Source: an uncultured Campylobacter sp. (GTDB lineage: Bacteria > Campylobacterota > Campylobacteria > Campylobacterales > Campylobacteraceae). Taken from it: a stretch of 52,279 nucleotides of DNA. Position 1 is the stretch's first letter; the number at the start of each line of letters is the position of its first letter. Below, piece after piece: positions 23,873 to 32,773 of this stretch. Made by a program: the position numbers and the translations under genes. Below the pieces are notes generated by a model, which saw only the letters and a program-made list of their open reading frames with translations, was not told where the DNA came from and did not search any database. The stretch spans positions 1 to 52,279 of the forward strand of contig UQBJ01000012.1 of assembly GCA_900539255.1 (NCBI GenBank), written 5' to 3'.

Positions 23873-25429
23873 TCAAACTTTTACATTTGACTTTATACCC
23901 ATTTTTGCCCATTTGCTTTTGTTTTTGATGGTGTTAAGATAAATTTGGTGGTTTTTTTCAAACATTTGACGAGAATTTTCATCGTGGTAGATATGATACG
24001 CCAAAGCACTGAATTTGAGCCTTCTTAATTCTCCGCCATTAAACAAAAACCTCGCCACAAACTCGCTGTCCTCACGCCCCCAGCCGACAAACTCTTCGTT
24101 AAAGCCATTTATCGCTTCGCAGTCGCATTTAAAAAAACTCATATTGCACCCACGAATGCCTTTTATCAGCTCTTTTTTATCAAAAATTTTCGCATTTAAG
24201 CGTGAAGTGCGGTAAATAAGCCAAGTAAGCAAGGGTATTTTGCGTTTCTTTAAGCTCCCCCCCCCGCTTTTAGCTAAAAGTTCTTTTGAGCGAGTTTCGT
24301 CTAAAATCACCCGTGAGCCTTGTAGAAAGACTTTGTGTCTTGCATAAGATAAATGGTCGCTGATAAAATCAGGTACTAAAATCATATCTCCGTCAATGAT
24401 GATGATATATTCACTCTTTGCGGCTTTAACGGCAAGATTTCTAATATGGCTCAAACGAAAGCCTTTATCCTCGTGCCAAATGTGTTTTAATGGGCAAGGA
24501 AAGTCTTTTTTGTAAGTTTCTATCATCTCTTTTGTGTCATTTGTGCTGCCATCATCAGCCACAAGCACTTCATTTGGTAGGGAATTTAGGCATTTTACAG
24601 AGTCAAGCACTAGGGCTAAACGCTCTTTTTGGTTGTAGGTCGTGATGATGAGCGAAACTGAATTTGGCTTTGCGTATTTAAGCTCGTAAAGTTTGGCGTA
24701 TTTAAAAAACACTCCAAGAGCGTTGCAAACGCTAATCATAAAGCCTTTATAACCATACAAAAAGCCCTTTTTAAAGAAATAATTTCGCAAAAAACTCCAA
24801 AAAGAACGCAGCAAAGCCTTACCCATAGAGCTACTTTTGTCTAGGTTGCGCTGAGCGTAAAGCGTGGAGTATCGTTGGAGCTTGTCAAGCAAAGCCTCGA
24901 TACTATCATAAGCATAGTGTTTAAGCGCGTTTTTAAGATAAATTTTTTCAGCATTTTGCGGGATTTTCACGCTTTCGTGGACAAAATTGTCATTAAAGCC
25001 CGTGAAATTTTTGTTAAAAATCCGCCACACAAAGTCAGGATACCACCCGCAAGCCTTTATCCACTCGCCATTGTAAAGGTTTTTTCGTCCCAAAGCCGCA
25101 ACACAATTTTGCTTTAAATCAAGCGCCTTAATTTCGCTTAAAGCCTCATTTTCAAGCACCTCATCGCTATCTATACTTAAAATCCACTCATTTTTTGCAT
25201 AGCTTACGCATAAATTTTTAAGCGCCCCAAAGCCGATGAATTCGCTTTTTTCTATGCGTAAATTTTTATACGCTGTGTTAAATTCTTGCGCGATTTGTAG
25301 GGTTTTGTCTGTGCTGTTATTATCCAAAAGCACGATTTCGCCAAACTCACGCAAGGATTCTAAACACTGCGCCAAAGTGTTTTGCGCGTTTTTTACAAGT
25401 ATGCAGACGCTGATTTTTTTAGTATCCAA
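23873..25429 (-). CDS. Two-domain family 2 glycosyltransferase, likely LOS or capsule
   Basis: About 518 residues. Domain 1 (residues 5-240) is WaaE/KdtX-like (CILVKNAQNTL, LLDNNSTDKT, SIDSDEVL, KGFLYGYKGF). Domain 2 (about 255-500) is a second GT2 fold with LIITTYNQ, VADDGSTND, IIDGDMIL and C-terminal GWGREDSEF as in chondroitin-type enzymes. A two-domain layout is known for LgtF of C. jejuni LOS, but the neighbours here are not LOS genes. Nine Gs encode Gly391-393 (counted from the GTG at 25435) and keep the gene in frame. The TTG at 25429, seven bases after AAGGAG, is the likely start. Confidence 0.82.
   Translation of the reverse strand: MDTKKISVCILVKNAQNTLAQCLESLREFGEIVLLDNNSTDKTLQIAQEFNTAYKNLRIEKSEFIGFGALKNLCVSYAKNEWILSIDSDEVLENEALSEIKALDLKQNCVAALGRKNLYNGEWIKACGWYPDFVWRIFNKNFTGFNDNFVHESVKIPQNAEKIYLKNALKHYAYDSIEALLDKLQRYSTLYAQRNLDKSSSMGKALLRSFWSFLRNYFFKKGFLYGYKGFMISVCNALGVFFKYAKLYELKYAKPNSVSLIITTYNQKERLALVLDSVKCLNSLPNEVLVADDGSTNDTKEMIETYKKDFPCPLKHIWHEDKGFRLSHIRNLAVKAAKSEYIIIIDGDMILVPDFISDHLSYARHKVFLQGSRVILDETRSKELLAKSGGGSLKKRKIPLLTWLIYRTSRLNAKIFDKKELIKGIRGCNMSFFKCDCEAINGFNEEFVGWGREDSEFVARFLFNGGELRRLKFSALAYHIYHDENSRQMFEKNHQIYLNTIKNKSKWAKMGIKSNVKV
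24257..24265 (-). repeat. G9 homopolymer tract inside the glycosyltransferase
   Basis: Nine Cs on the plus strand, Gs in the coding strand, encode three glycines between two short helices of domain 2. Loss or gain of one base would end translation soon after and remove the GWGREDSEF region. Such G tracts are the usual phase-variation switch of surface-glycan genes in Campylobacter. Confidence 0.85.
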
Positions 25430-25524
25430 AACCACTCCTTAATCTTTCTCACACTCAAAAATTCAAAGTTCAGCGCAAATTTCGCTTAAAAATTTGCTCT
25501 CATCATCAAAATTTAGCCTTGTTT

Positions 25525-26511
25525 TCACTCCAAAATCACGCCTTCATTATACACCACTTCGCCGATGATGAAAGCGTCAGAGTTTTCAAGCACTTTGGCG
25601 ACATTTTGCGCGCTTACGATGAGGGCTAGCCCCACGCCCATATTAAAGCTGCGATACATTTCATTTTCGCTTACGCATTCGCCGATTTGATAAAAAATTT
25701 CAGGCGTTTTTAAGTGGTGCTTGTGTATCACCGCGCCTAGTCCAGCGGGCAAAACTCGGGGCAGATTTTCAAGCAAGCCTCCGCCTGTGATGTGTGCTAG
25801 GGCGTTGATGAAAGGTTTTAGGCGCAAAAAGTCTTTCACATAAAGGCGAGTAGGCGTTAGCAAGGTTTCAATGAGTGAATTTTGTCCGATTTTATCGTCA
25901 AATTTAAGTTTTAACTCATCAAAAAGCACCTTTCTAGCAAGTGAAAAGCCGTTTGAATGTAGCCCAGAGCTTGGCAAAGCAAGGATTATGTCGCCATTTT
26001 GCACGAATTTTCGCCTATCAATCTCGCTTTGCTCGGCTATACCCACCGCAAAGCCTGCTATGTCAAAGTCGGTGGGCGCATACATTGAGGGCATTTCGGC
26101 TGTTTCGCCGCCGATGAGGGCGCATTCGCACTCTTTACAAGCGTTTGCTATGCTTTTTAGCACACTTTGAGCGGTGTTTAAGTCTAATTTGCCTGTGGCG
26201 TAGTAATCCAAAAAAAACAAGGGCTTTGCAAAGTTGCAAATCAAGTCATTTACGCACATAGCAACCAAATCTTGCCCTATGCCATCGAAATTTTCCGCGT
26301 CTATGGCAAGGCGAAGTTTTGTGCCTACGCCGTCTGTGGCGGCTAGCAACACGGGGTTTTTGTAGCCGCTTGGCAAGGCGAACGCCCCCGAAAAAGAGCC
26401 GATTCCCCCGATAACGCCCTGAGTGAAAGTGCCTTTTACCAGCGGTTTTATGCTCTCGACAAAGGCGTTACCCCTGTCAATGCTCACTCCTGCTTGCTCG
26501 TAGCTTATCAT
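25525..26511 (-). CDS. purM: Phosphoribosylformylglycinamidine cyclo-ligase
   Basis: This 328-residue AIR synthase catalyses ring closure in purine synthesis. Seen: SYEQAGVSIDRGNAFV, the GIGSFSGAF loop, LLAATDGVGTKLRLA, CVNDLICNFAKPLFFLDYYATGKL, LIGGETAEMP, SSGLHSNGFSLAR and HITGGGLLENLPR. The length is as expected. It is divergent from coaE, 58 bases apart. Confidence 0.95.
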   Translation of the reverse strand: MISYEQAGVSIDRGNAFVESIKPLVKGTFTQGVIGGIGSFSGAFALPSGYKNPVLLAATDGVGTKLRLAIDAENFDGIGQDLVAMCVNDLICNFAKPLFFLDYYATGKLDLNTAQSVLKSIANACKECECALIGGETAEMPSMYAPTDFDIAGFAVGIAEQSEIDRRKFVQNGDIILALPSSGLHSNGFSLARKVLFDELKLKFDDKIGQNSLIETLLTPTRLYVKDFLRLKPFINALAHITGGGLLENLPRVLPAGLGAVIHKHHLKTPEIFYQIGECVSENEMYRSFNMGVGLALIVSAQNVAKVLENSDAFIIGEVVYNEGVILE

Positions 26512-26569
26512 CGCTAATCCTTAAAAATTTTTGGCTATTATAGCTTAAATTCTTTTAAAAAAGGTTGCG

Positions 26570-27145
26570 ATGAAAAGGGTGTTTTTTGTAACGGGCGGCA
26601 TTGCAAGTGGCAAGTCAAGTTTTATGCAAATGGCTATACAAAGGGGCTTTGCGTGCATTAGTGCCGATAAGGTAGCGCATCAAATTTTAGAGCAAAATGG
26701 GCGTGAGCTTGCTGAGTATTTGGGCATTTCAAGCTTTTTGCAAGATGGGGCAGTAAATAGAAAAAAACTTGGCAAACTCGTTTTTAGCGATAAATCTTTG
26801 CGAAAAAAGCTTGAAAATTTTATGCACCCAAAAATTTACGCTATCATAACGGCTTGGCTTGCAAAGCAAAATGGCGTTGTTTTTGCGGAAATTCCTTTGT
26901 TTTTTGAGAGTAAAAATTATGAAAATTTAGGCAAGGTGATTTTAATCTATGCTCCAAAAGAGCTTTGTTTAAGGCGTTTAATGGTGCGAAATGATTTGAA
27001 TTTAAATGAGGCAAATTTAAGGATAAAGGCGCAAATTGACATAGAACAAAAACGAAAACTTGCCGACATAATCATCGAAAATATAGGCTCAAATGATGAA
27101 TTTAAAGCAAAATGCGCTGAGTTTTTTGAAAAGTTAAAGGCATAA
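26570..27145 (+). CDS. coaE: Dephospho-CoA kinase
   Basis: This 191-residue enzyme carries out the last step of CoA synthesis. P-loop GGIASGKSSF is near residues 9-18; other family motifs are ISADKVAHQIL, FAEIPLFFES and LRRLMVRNDL. It is the first gene of a coaE-dapF-Bax run; dapF starts 52 bases downstream. The purM/coaE/dapF neighbourhood matches my memory of C. jejuni. Confidence 0.93.
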   Translation: MKRVFFVTGGIASGKSSFMQMAIQRGFACISADKVAHQILEQNGRELAEYLGISSFLQDGAVNRKKLGKLVFSDKSLRKKLENFMHPKIYAIITAWLAKQNGVVFAEIPLFFESKNYENLGKVILIYAPKELCLRRLMVRNDLNLNEANLRIKAQIDIEQKRKLADIIIENIGSNDEFKAKCAEFFEKLKA

Positions 27146-27197
27146 AAATCCGTTTTTCAAAATGCGGTATAATTTACAAAAATTTAAGGAAAAAAGC

Positions 27198-28061
27198 GTG
27201 GAATTTTACAAGTATTGTGCAAGTGGCAATGACTTTGTCATCTATGCTGATGAGGGCAAAAAGGACAGAAGCGAGCTAGCCAAAATGCTATGCGATAGAC
27301 ACAGCGGCATAGGTGCTGATGGGCTTATCGCTATTTTGCCGAGTTGCGCGAGTGATGAAAATGGCGCAAGGCAAGAAAACGCAAGCCCTAAAAATGAAGC
27401 AAGGCAAAAGTGCGAAATCAGCCAAAAATGCCCCGAAAACAGCGCAAAGCAAAAGTCCCAAAACTACGACTTTGAGTGGGATTTTTACAACCGCGATGGC
27501 AGCGCGCCCCTTATGTGTGGCAACGGCGCACGCGCGGCGGCTCATTTTGCCGTGCATTTTTTGGGAAAAAGCGCGAATTTAGCCTTTCTCACAAAGGCTG
27601 GACTTATTGAGGCAAGCGTTGAAAAAAATTCAGTAGAAATCACGCTTGGAGTGGTAAAAGACGAAAAAGCGCCCTTTGAATTTGGGGGCAAAATTTGGCA
27701 GGGTTGTGATACGGGCGTGCCGCATTTGGTGCATTTTTGTAAGGATTTGGGCGAGTTTGACTTGCGCCTTTGCCAAAGCGTGCGCGAAAAATTCAACGCA
27801 AATGTGAATTTCGCGCAAATCATAAGCCCCACGCATTTAAGGGTGCGCACTTACGAGCGAGGCGTAGAAGATGAGACGCTGGCGTGTGGCACGGGAATGG
27901 CGGCGAGTTTTTACCTAGCGCACAAAAACAAAGCCCTGCAAAATAGCGTTTTAGTCGAGCCAAAAAGCGGCGAGCGGCTAAATTTACGCTATGAAAACGG
28001 GCAAATCTTTTTCAAAGGCGAAGTGAGGTGCTGTTTTGAAGCCAAGTATCATTTTTCTTAG
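27198..28061 (+). CDS. dapF: Diaminopimelate epimerase with an insertion
   Basis: This enzyme converts LL- to meso-diaminopimelate for lysine and peptidoglycan. The GTG at 27198 follows AAGGAAAAA and begins VEFYKYCASGNDFV; the upstream ATG at 27162 has no ribosome site. The 287 residues include both catalytic cysteines (MCGNGARAAAHF and LACGTGMA). Between LIAILP and YDFEWDFYN is an insertion of about 37 residues rich in Asn, Lys, Gln and Glu that family members such as C. jejuni DapF lack, as I recall them. Its end overlaps the next gene by 26 bases. Confidence 0.93.
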   Translation: MEFYKYCASGNDFVIYADEGKKDRSELAKMLCDRHSGIGADGLIAILPSCASDENGARQENASPKNEARQKCEISQKCPENSAKQKSQNYDFEWDFYNRDGSAPLMCGNGARAAAHFAVHFLGKSANLAFLTKAGLIEASVEKNSVEITLGVVKDEKAPFEFGGKIWQGCDTGVPHLVHFCKDLGEFDLRLCQSVREKFNANVNFAQIISPTHLRVRTYERGVEDETLACGTGMAASFYLAHKNKALQNSVLVEPKSGERLNLRYENGQIFFKGEVRCCFEAKYHFS

Positions 28062-28746
28062 CCTTTTTGCGCCCTTTTTGATGATGGGCATTGAGGGCGG
28101 ATTTGATGAGAGTTATTATCAACTGCCTATCAACGAAAAGCGCAAAATTTTTGTGGAAAAAATAAACCAAATGCTTGACATAGCCTTTGAAAAAGTGCTG
28201 AAAGAAAGGGAGTTTGCGCTTAATTTTTTGGACGAGGGCGCAAAGGCTGGGTATAGGAATTTAGACCAAGAAAAGCTTGAAAAACTCACGCAAATTCAGC
28301 AAAAATACCGCATAAAAAACCTTTTTGACACGAAAGCCTATCAAAAAAAAATCGACACAATCCCCAAATCACTAGGCATAGCGCAGGCTTTGGTAGAAAG
28401 CGCAACAGGCACGAGCCGTTTCACACGCGAGGCGAACAATCTTTTTGGCGAATGGACTTGGGGTGGCAAGGGTTTAGTGCCGAAAAAACGCGCCAAAGGC
28501 AAGACTCACAAGGTAAAAATCTTTGACAGCCTGCAAGAAAGCGTGGAGTCCTATCTACTCAACCTCAACAGACATCACACTTATGAGGAATTTCGCACGC
28601 TACGCCTTGAATATCGCACCAAAAACAAGCCATTTAAGGGGCTTGATGCTATATACACGATGAGAAACTACGCCTCCATAAAGGAAAAATATGTAGAAAT
28701 CCTGCGAAGCGTTATCACTAAATATAAGCTAAGTAAGTATGATTAA
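28036..28746 (+). CDS. Bax-like glucosaminidase-domain protein
   Basis: This 236-residue protein has a TTG start with AGGTG upstream, overlapping dapF. An N-terminal signal-like stretch (IIFLSLFAPFLMMG) suggests export. Residues 110-230 form a glucosaminidase/Bax domain (SLGIAQALVESATGTSRF with the catalytic Glu, NNLFGEWTW, FDSLQESVESYLLNLN). It is a likely peptidoglycan hydrolase. Coupling to dapF places it in a cell-wall context. Confidence 0.82.
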   Translation: MKPSIIFLSLFAPFLMMGIEGGFDESYYQLPINEKRKIFVEKINQMLDIAFEKVLKEREFALNFLDEGAKAGYRNLDQEKLEKLTQIQQKYRIKNLFDTKAYQKKIDTIPKSLGIAQALVESATGTSRFTREANNLFGEWTWGGKGLVPKKRAKGKTHKVKIFDSLQESVESYLLNLNRHHTYEEFRTLRLEYRTKNKPFKGLDAIYTMRNYASIKEKYVEILRSVITKYKLSKYD

Positions 28747-29066
28747 ATGGTTCTTGCTTGATGATAAAAGCACTAAAATGTAGCACAATAATGTGTTTAA
28801 AAAAATAGCAAAAAATTGAGTTAAATTCAAAAGGCTTTTTCTAAAAAATGTGAATTTGTAAAAAATGTAAATTTTGAGCGGAATTTTTTATCATTGTAAA
28901 AAAAAGACAAAGCACATTTTTTCTCACCATCACGCGCCTTGCAAAAGCAAGCTACAAGCCTTGCAAGCTGGGCAATCCTAGAATTTAAGCCTTGCTTTAC
29001 TCACGGATTGCCCTGCTTTGAATTTATGGTTTTTGAATTTAAAAATTCAAAAAAAGGGCGATGAAA
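28747..29066. other. Intergenic region with inverted repeat
   Basis: No gene. GGGCAATCC at 28970-28978 is complementary to GGATTGCCC at 29005-29013, giving a hairpin with a 26-base loop. The GGATTGCC arm resembles the GCAAT-type arm of the hairpin repeat copy at 4887, but the TTGTC/TCCA flanks are missing. The two converging genes may use it as a terminator. Confidence 0.45.
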
Positions 29067-30269
29067 TCACCACCCTAAATTCACGCCGCCATTTGTGCCA
29101 AGCTTGTAGTTTGCTTCTTTGCCTGTTTCTATGGCAACCTTGCAAACATCGCCCACTGCGACTTCGCCGCTGAGAATTTTAGCCTTTGAAGTTTGAGCGC
29201 TTTTGGTTACTTGCACTCTCCCTGAGCCACATTCATAAATGGCGTTTGTATCTAGCCTGTCGGCAAAGGTGATTTCCTTGTCCTGTATAGCCGCTACGAC
29301 AAGCGGGTAAAGCGTGTTTAAAAGGTCGGTGGATACAGCCTTTGAAATCTGCCCCATAGCCTCTTCGTTAGCTTTCACGCCGCCATCTTTTAAAGAAAGG
29401 GTTAAAGTAAGCGTGTTGGCAAGTTTAACTTCCTTTGTAGCAAAGAGTATCATTTGATAATCCACCACCACATCGGCTTTGCTTGCCTTTGAACTTGCGC
29501 TTGTCGAGGCTACGCCGCTACTTGATGAGCTGCTTTTGCCTAAATCTCGCAAATTGACAATCAGTATATAATCAGTGCCTAAAATGTTGCCAAGTTTATA
29601 CACATCTTCGCTTGATGCGTCTTCGCTTTCGATGAGCTGCTTTTCTGCCTTGTAATACGCGTCATTTTTGCGGTCAAGGACATTGAATTTCTTGCTCTGC
29701 ACTAAGTCATTAGTGAGTCTTCGTTGCAAGGTTTCGCCCAACTCTTTAAAGCGTGATGCGTTGATGATGGTTACGCTTGGTTTTTTGCTGCGCTCAAACA
29801 ATGTCTTATAGACATTTACGCGCACCATATACCAGCCATTTGGCTCTATATTGACGCTTATTATGTCATAAGAGTCGATGCGCCCCTTTGTCGCCGCACT
29901 CATTTGGGGATTAGTCAGCACAGTGCCAAACAAAGTAGGCACTTCCAAAGACTGCAAATTCAAATTTTTCTCAGCACTTAAACCTTTGAGCTTAGAAATG
30001 GCTTCCAAAACAGCGTTTCGTGTCGCTATTTCTTTGGTTTGCCCGCTGCCTTCGCCTGTTGAAGTTTTGATAAAAGTGCCATCGCGCGTAGTGAGCGAGC
30101 TGCCTATTTCAGCACTAAAAGCAGTTCTTGCAGCAGGCGTTATGTTTAAATCGATGATTTCGACATTGTCGCTGTCTGTGGGCGTGCCGACTATTTTTTG
30201 CTGTGGCGCAGCTTGGGCTAAACTAAGTCCAAAAAGCACACAAAAAGCACTCAAAAATAACTTTCTCAT
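29067..30269 (-). CDS. CsgG/LPP20-type periplasmic or outer-membrane protein
   Basis: A 400-residue exported protein with signal peptide ending SLAQAAPQ. The N-terminal part has the flagellar-assembly/LPP20-like 'ATRNAVLEAISKLKG' helix. The centre resembles the CsgG/PBP-activator fold (RRLTNDLVQSKKFNVLDRKN, LGTDYILIVNLRDL), followed by a Ser/Ala-rich loop and 'ITFADRLDTNAIYECGSGRVQV'. It is the last gene of a four-gene lipoprotein block and starts 10 bases after the LpoB-like gene. It may form or stabilise an outer-membrane assembly with them. Confidence 0.7.
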   Translation of the reverse strand: MRKLFLSAFCVLFGLSLAQAAPQQKIVGTPTDSDNVEIIDLNITPAARTAFSAEIGSSLTTRDGTFIKTSTGEGSGQTKEIATRNAVLEAISKLKGLSAEKNLNLQSLEVPTLFGTVLTNPQMSAATKGRIDSYDIISVNIEPNGWYMVRVNVYKTLFERSKKPSVTIINASRFKELGETLQRRLTNDLVQSKKFNVLDRKNDAYYKAEKQLIESEDASSEDVYKLGNILGTDYILIVNLRDLGKSSSSSSGVASTSASSKASKADVVVDYQMILFATKEVKLANTLTLTLSLKDGGVKANEEAMGQISKAVSTDLLNTLYPLVVAAIQDKEITFADRLDTNAIYECGSGRVQVTKSAQTSKAKILSGEVAVGDVCKVAIETGKEANYKLGTNGGVNLGW

Positions 30270-30278
30270 CGCCTATCC

Positions 30279-30905
30279 TTACCAAGTAACGGATTTTTTG
30301 TCGCCCGTTTTGTTGATGGTTTGCTCATCTTCCCAGTAAGCTAAACCGCTGGTTAAGTCAGTAACTGAAAGATAAAAGAAGTATTCAGCCTGAATTTTGC
30401 CATTTGGCAGCTTGACATTGTCTTGGCGAATCTTGCCCGCAAGCGAAAAGTCTGGCGAAATAAGCGTGCCTTTTTTCGCGATGGTAGCTTGGTTAAATTC
30501 ATCATCATCGCGAAGTTCGCGCACATCTTTACTCATCGAGTCCCTTGCTCCGCCAGCAGCCACTGCTGTTGTCAGCACAAATTTACCGCTCTTTCGCAAG
30601 GCGATAGTGATTTTGGAGATGAGCTTGTCCGTGTCGATACGCTGTGGCGTGTCATTTACGATACGCCCTATGGCGATAACCTTGCGGTTGCTTGGCGAAA
30701 TGCTCGCAAAAGCTGGGTCGCGCAGCATACTTTGTATCATCGTATCAGCGGCGTTTTCAAAGTCTTCTCTGTCAAGCCCGAGTGTGAGCGAATCACCTTG
30801 TTTAACCTGCCCTGATTTGCCGTCTGTATAAATAGGCGTTGATGAACAAGCAGCCAAAAATACCCCCGCCAAAGCGGTTGAAACGAAACATTGAAATTTT
30901 GTCAT
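30279..30905 (-). CDS. LpoB-like lipoprotein (penicillin-binding-protein activator family)
   Basis: A 208-residue lipoprotein with lipobox LAAC at residues 17-20. The body follows the LpoB family: AADTMIQSMLRDPAF, VIAIGRIVNDTPQRIDTDKL, LRKSGKFVLTTA, FSLAGKIRQDN, YFFYLSVTDLTSGLAYWEDEQTINK. In E. coli LpoB activates PBP1b from the outer membrane; whether that applies here is unknown. It follows a YcfL-like gene as in E. coli ycfL-lpoB. Confidence 0.82.
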   Translation of the reverse strand: MTKFQCFVSTALAGVFLAACSSTPIYTDGKSGQVKQGDSLTLGLDREDFENAADTMIQSMLRDPAFASISPSNRKVIAIGRIVNDTPQRIDTDKLISKITIALRKSGKFVLTTAVAAGGARDSMSKDVRELRDDDEFNQATIAKKGTLISPDFSLAGKIRQDNVKLPNGKIQAEYFFYLSVTDLTSGLAYWEDEQTINKTGDKKSVTW

Positions 30906-30925
30906 TGTATATCCTTTGTTTGAGA

Positions 30926-31300
30926 TTATTTTTTACGCAAATTGAGAGTAAAATCAACAGACTCTTTGTTTGTCGCTACTCTTTGGAGTAGATACTCTTT
31001 GTTTTCTTTGAGTTTAAGCGTGATAAACTCGCCATCAGTTGGGGCTTTAAGCACAAATTCATCTTCGTCTTTCCACGAAACTTTGTATTCAAGCTCCACA
31101 TCTTTGTCGTTAAGCAACACTAGCTCAAATTCAAGTAAGCCGTTAGCGTTAGTGCGGTAGTTAAAAGCCTTGACTATGCTTTTATCGACATTGTCAAAGA
31201 CCATTTTCTGCGCTATACGCTTTTCAAGCGGACTGAGTTCCTTGCTTCCGCAAGCCACTAAAAACAAAGCTGCCACGAAAGCTACAACAATTTTTTGCAT
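30926..31300 (-). CDS. YcfL-like lipoprotein
   Basis: A 124-residue lipoprotein with perfect lipobox LVAC at residues 14-17. The C-terminal immunoglobulin-like domain (YRTNANGLLEFELVLLNDKDVELEYKVSW-type strands, then LLQRVATNKESVDFTLNLRKK) matches the YcfL/DUF1425 group. It lies 20 bases upstream of the LpoB-like gene and 9 bases downstream of the large lipoprotein. The function is unknown. Confidence 0.75.
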   Translation of the reverse strand: MQKIVVAFVAALFLVACGSKELSPLEKRIAQKMVFDNVDKSIVKAFNYRTNANGLLEFELVLLNDKDVELEYKVSWKDEDEFVLKAPTDGEFITLKLKENKEYLLQRVATNKESVDFTLNLRKK

Positions 31301-31309
31301 TTTTTCTCC

Positions 31310-32668
31310 TTATCTTTGTATGAGCCAAACCACGCTAGGGCTAGCTCTACTGAAACTTCTCACTACAATCAGCAAATTTTTATCGGGCAAATCGCTTTCA
31401 AACACGCTTGTGCCGTCATCTGCTTGAATTACAACTCGTCCTTTGTTTTCTATCATCACAATTTTAGCGTATTTTGGTAAAGAATTCCAAAACCGCACAT
31501 CAGCTCTTGTCGTGGCGTTTGTAAAAATGTTTGCCGCTATGGACAAAAAGCCGCCCGTTGGGTCGTTTTTAGCCACAGCCGCGCTTAAAGTTGTTTTTGC
31601 AATCATAGAGCTTAACGCCTTGCCGATGATAAACGGCGAATTTATCTTAAATTCAGTGGCGATGATATTGTCAAAATCCACAAAATCAGCCGTTTTCGCG
31701 CCATTTGCTACAAGATAATTATAAGAATTTGAGCGTTTTTTGAGCACGGGCAAGGCAAGCGGGCTTGAAAGGATTTGATTGTCAAAGATAAGGGGCACAC
31801 TTATCGCCCACTCATCAAGTCCCGCGCCAAAGCCGCTTTCAAGGACGATGAAAAGGTATTTTTTGAGCCTTTGCGGGTTTGTGGAGTTTGCGTATTGATT
31901 AAAGACGCTAAATTCCTTGTGAAATTCAGCATTGTGAGAATTTATCAGTGCTACTTCTTTAAACAAATCAGCCCCGCGCCGATAATCCTCGTCCAAAAAG
32001 AAAAAAACACTCGCCATATAAGTCGCATAAGGGTTTATGAAGTCCTTTGTAGTGGTAAAATCGCGCATTAAATGCTCATATTGTGCTGAAATGGTGTTGT
32101 AGTTGTTGCCCATATTTTGCTCGTAGTTTGCATCTTGCTTTGCTTCGTCAAATTCCTTGCGGTTTGCCTCTATCTCTTTGGCAAAATACTCTTTTGCCTT
32201 GTCCTGTCTCATCAAAGCGCGGTTAAATTCAACTCTTGCGTTGGCAAAGTCTTTTAAACTCATAAAATTTAAGCCCTTATAGACATTTACCATTATGCGT
32301 TCATAAAGCGTGCCTTCATAGTCATTTACGCCCTCGTTGATGAGTGTTGATGAGAGTGCTTTTGCGCCCTTTTTGCCAAGTCCTTGTAAATCTACATCGT
32401 ATTTGTAAGCTTCCTCAGCCTTGTCGAAAAAATAATTACTCAGCTTTAACTCATCACAATGCCTTGCTAATGCGCCTACATTTAGCCCTGTGTAAATGGT
32501 ATCATCGTTTTTATCTACCTTTGCGCGCTTGTCTTCAAAAAAACTATTATCACAATAAGCGTTTTTTAGGGCTTCTTCGTAAAAAAAGTTGTCCGTGCTG
32601 TGATTCGCACAAGCACAAAAAAAAGCATTTACAGCAAGCAAGGTGGCAAAAAGTGCGCTTTTTTTCAT
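31310..32668 (-). CDS. COG3014-type large lipoprotein with TPR-like helices
   Basis: This 452-residue protein has a signal ending in Cys-rich FFCACANH, so it is probably a lipoprotein. Residues 60-260 are helical and TPR-like (YERIMVNVYKGLNFMSLKDFANARVEFNRALMR-like pattern). The C-terminal half includes 'IGKALSSMIAKTTLSAAVAKN' and a final beta region. Genes of this COG3014 type usually precede YcfL- and LpoB-like genes, exactly as here. It is the first gene of the block, which in my memory of C. jejuni directly follows dcuA; here a five-gene cassette intervenes. Confidence 0.75.
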   Translation of the reverse strand: MKKSALFATLLAVNAFFCACANHSTDNFFYEEALKNAYCDNSFFEDKRAKVDKNDDTIYTGLNVGALARHCDELKLSNYFFDKAEEAYKYDVDLQGLGKKGAKALSSTLINEGVNDYEGTLYERIMVNVYKGLNFMSLKDFANARVEFNRALMRQDKAKEYFAKEIEANRKEFDEAKQDANYEQNMGNNYNTISAQYEHLMRDFTTTKDFINPYATYMASVFFFLDEDYRRGADLFKEVALINSHNAEFHKEFSVFNQYANSTNPQRLKKYLFIVLESGFGAGLDEWAISVPLIFDNQILSSPLALPVLKKRSNSYNYLVANGAKTADFVDFDNIIATEFKINSPFIIGKALSSMIAKTTLSAAVAKNDPTGGFLSIAANIFTNATTRADVRFWNSLPKYAKIVMIENKGRVVIQADDGTSVFESDLPDKNLLIVVRSFSRASPSVVWLIQR

Positions 32669-32773
32669 TTCACAAACCCAAATTTAAGAATTACAAAAGC
32701 AATGTTAGCACAAAAAGGTTACATTTTATTGTAAAAATTGCAAGATGCGTTGGCTGTGAATTCATCTTTTGTT

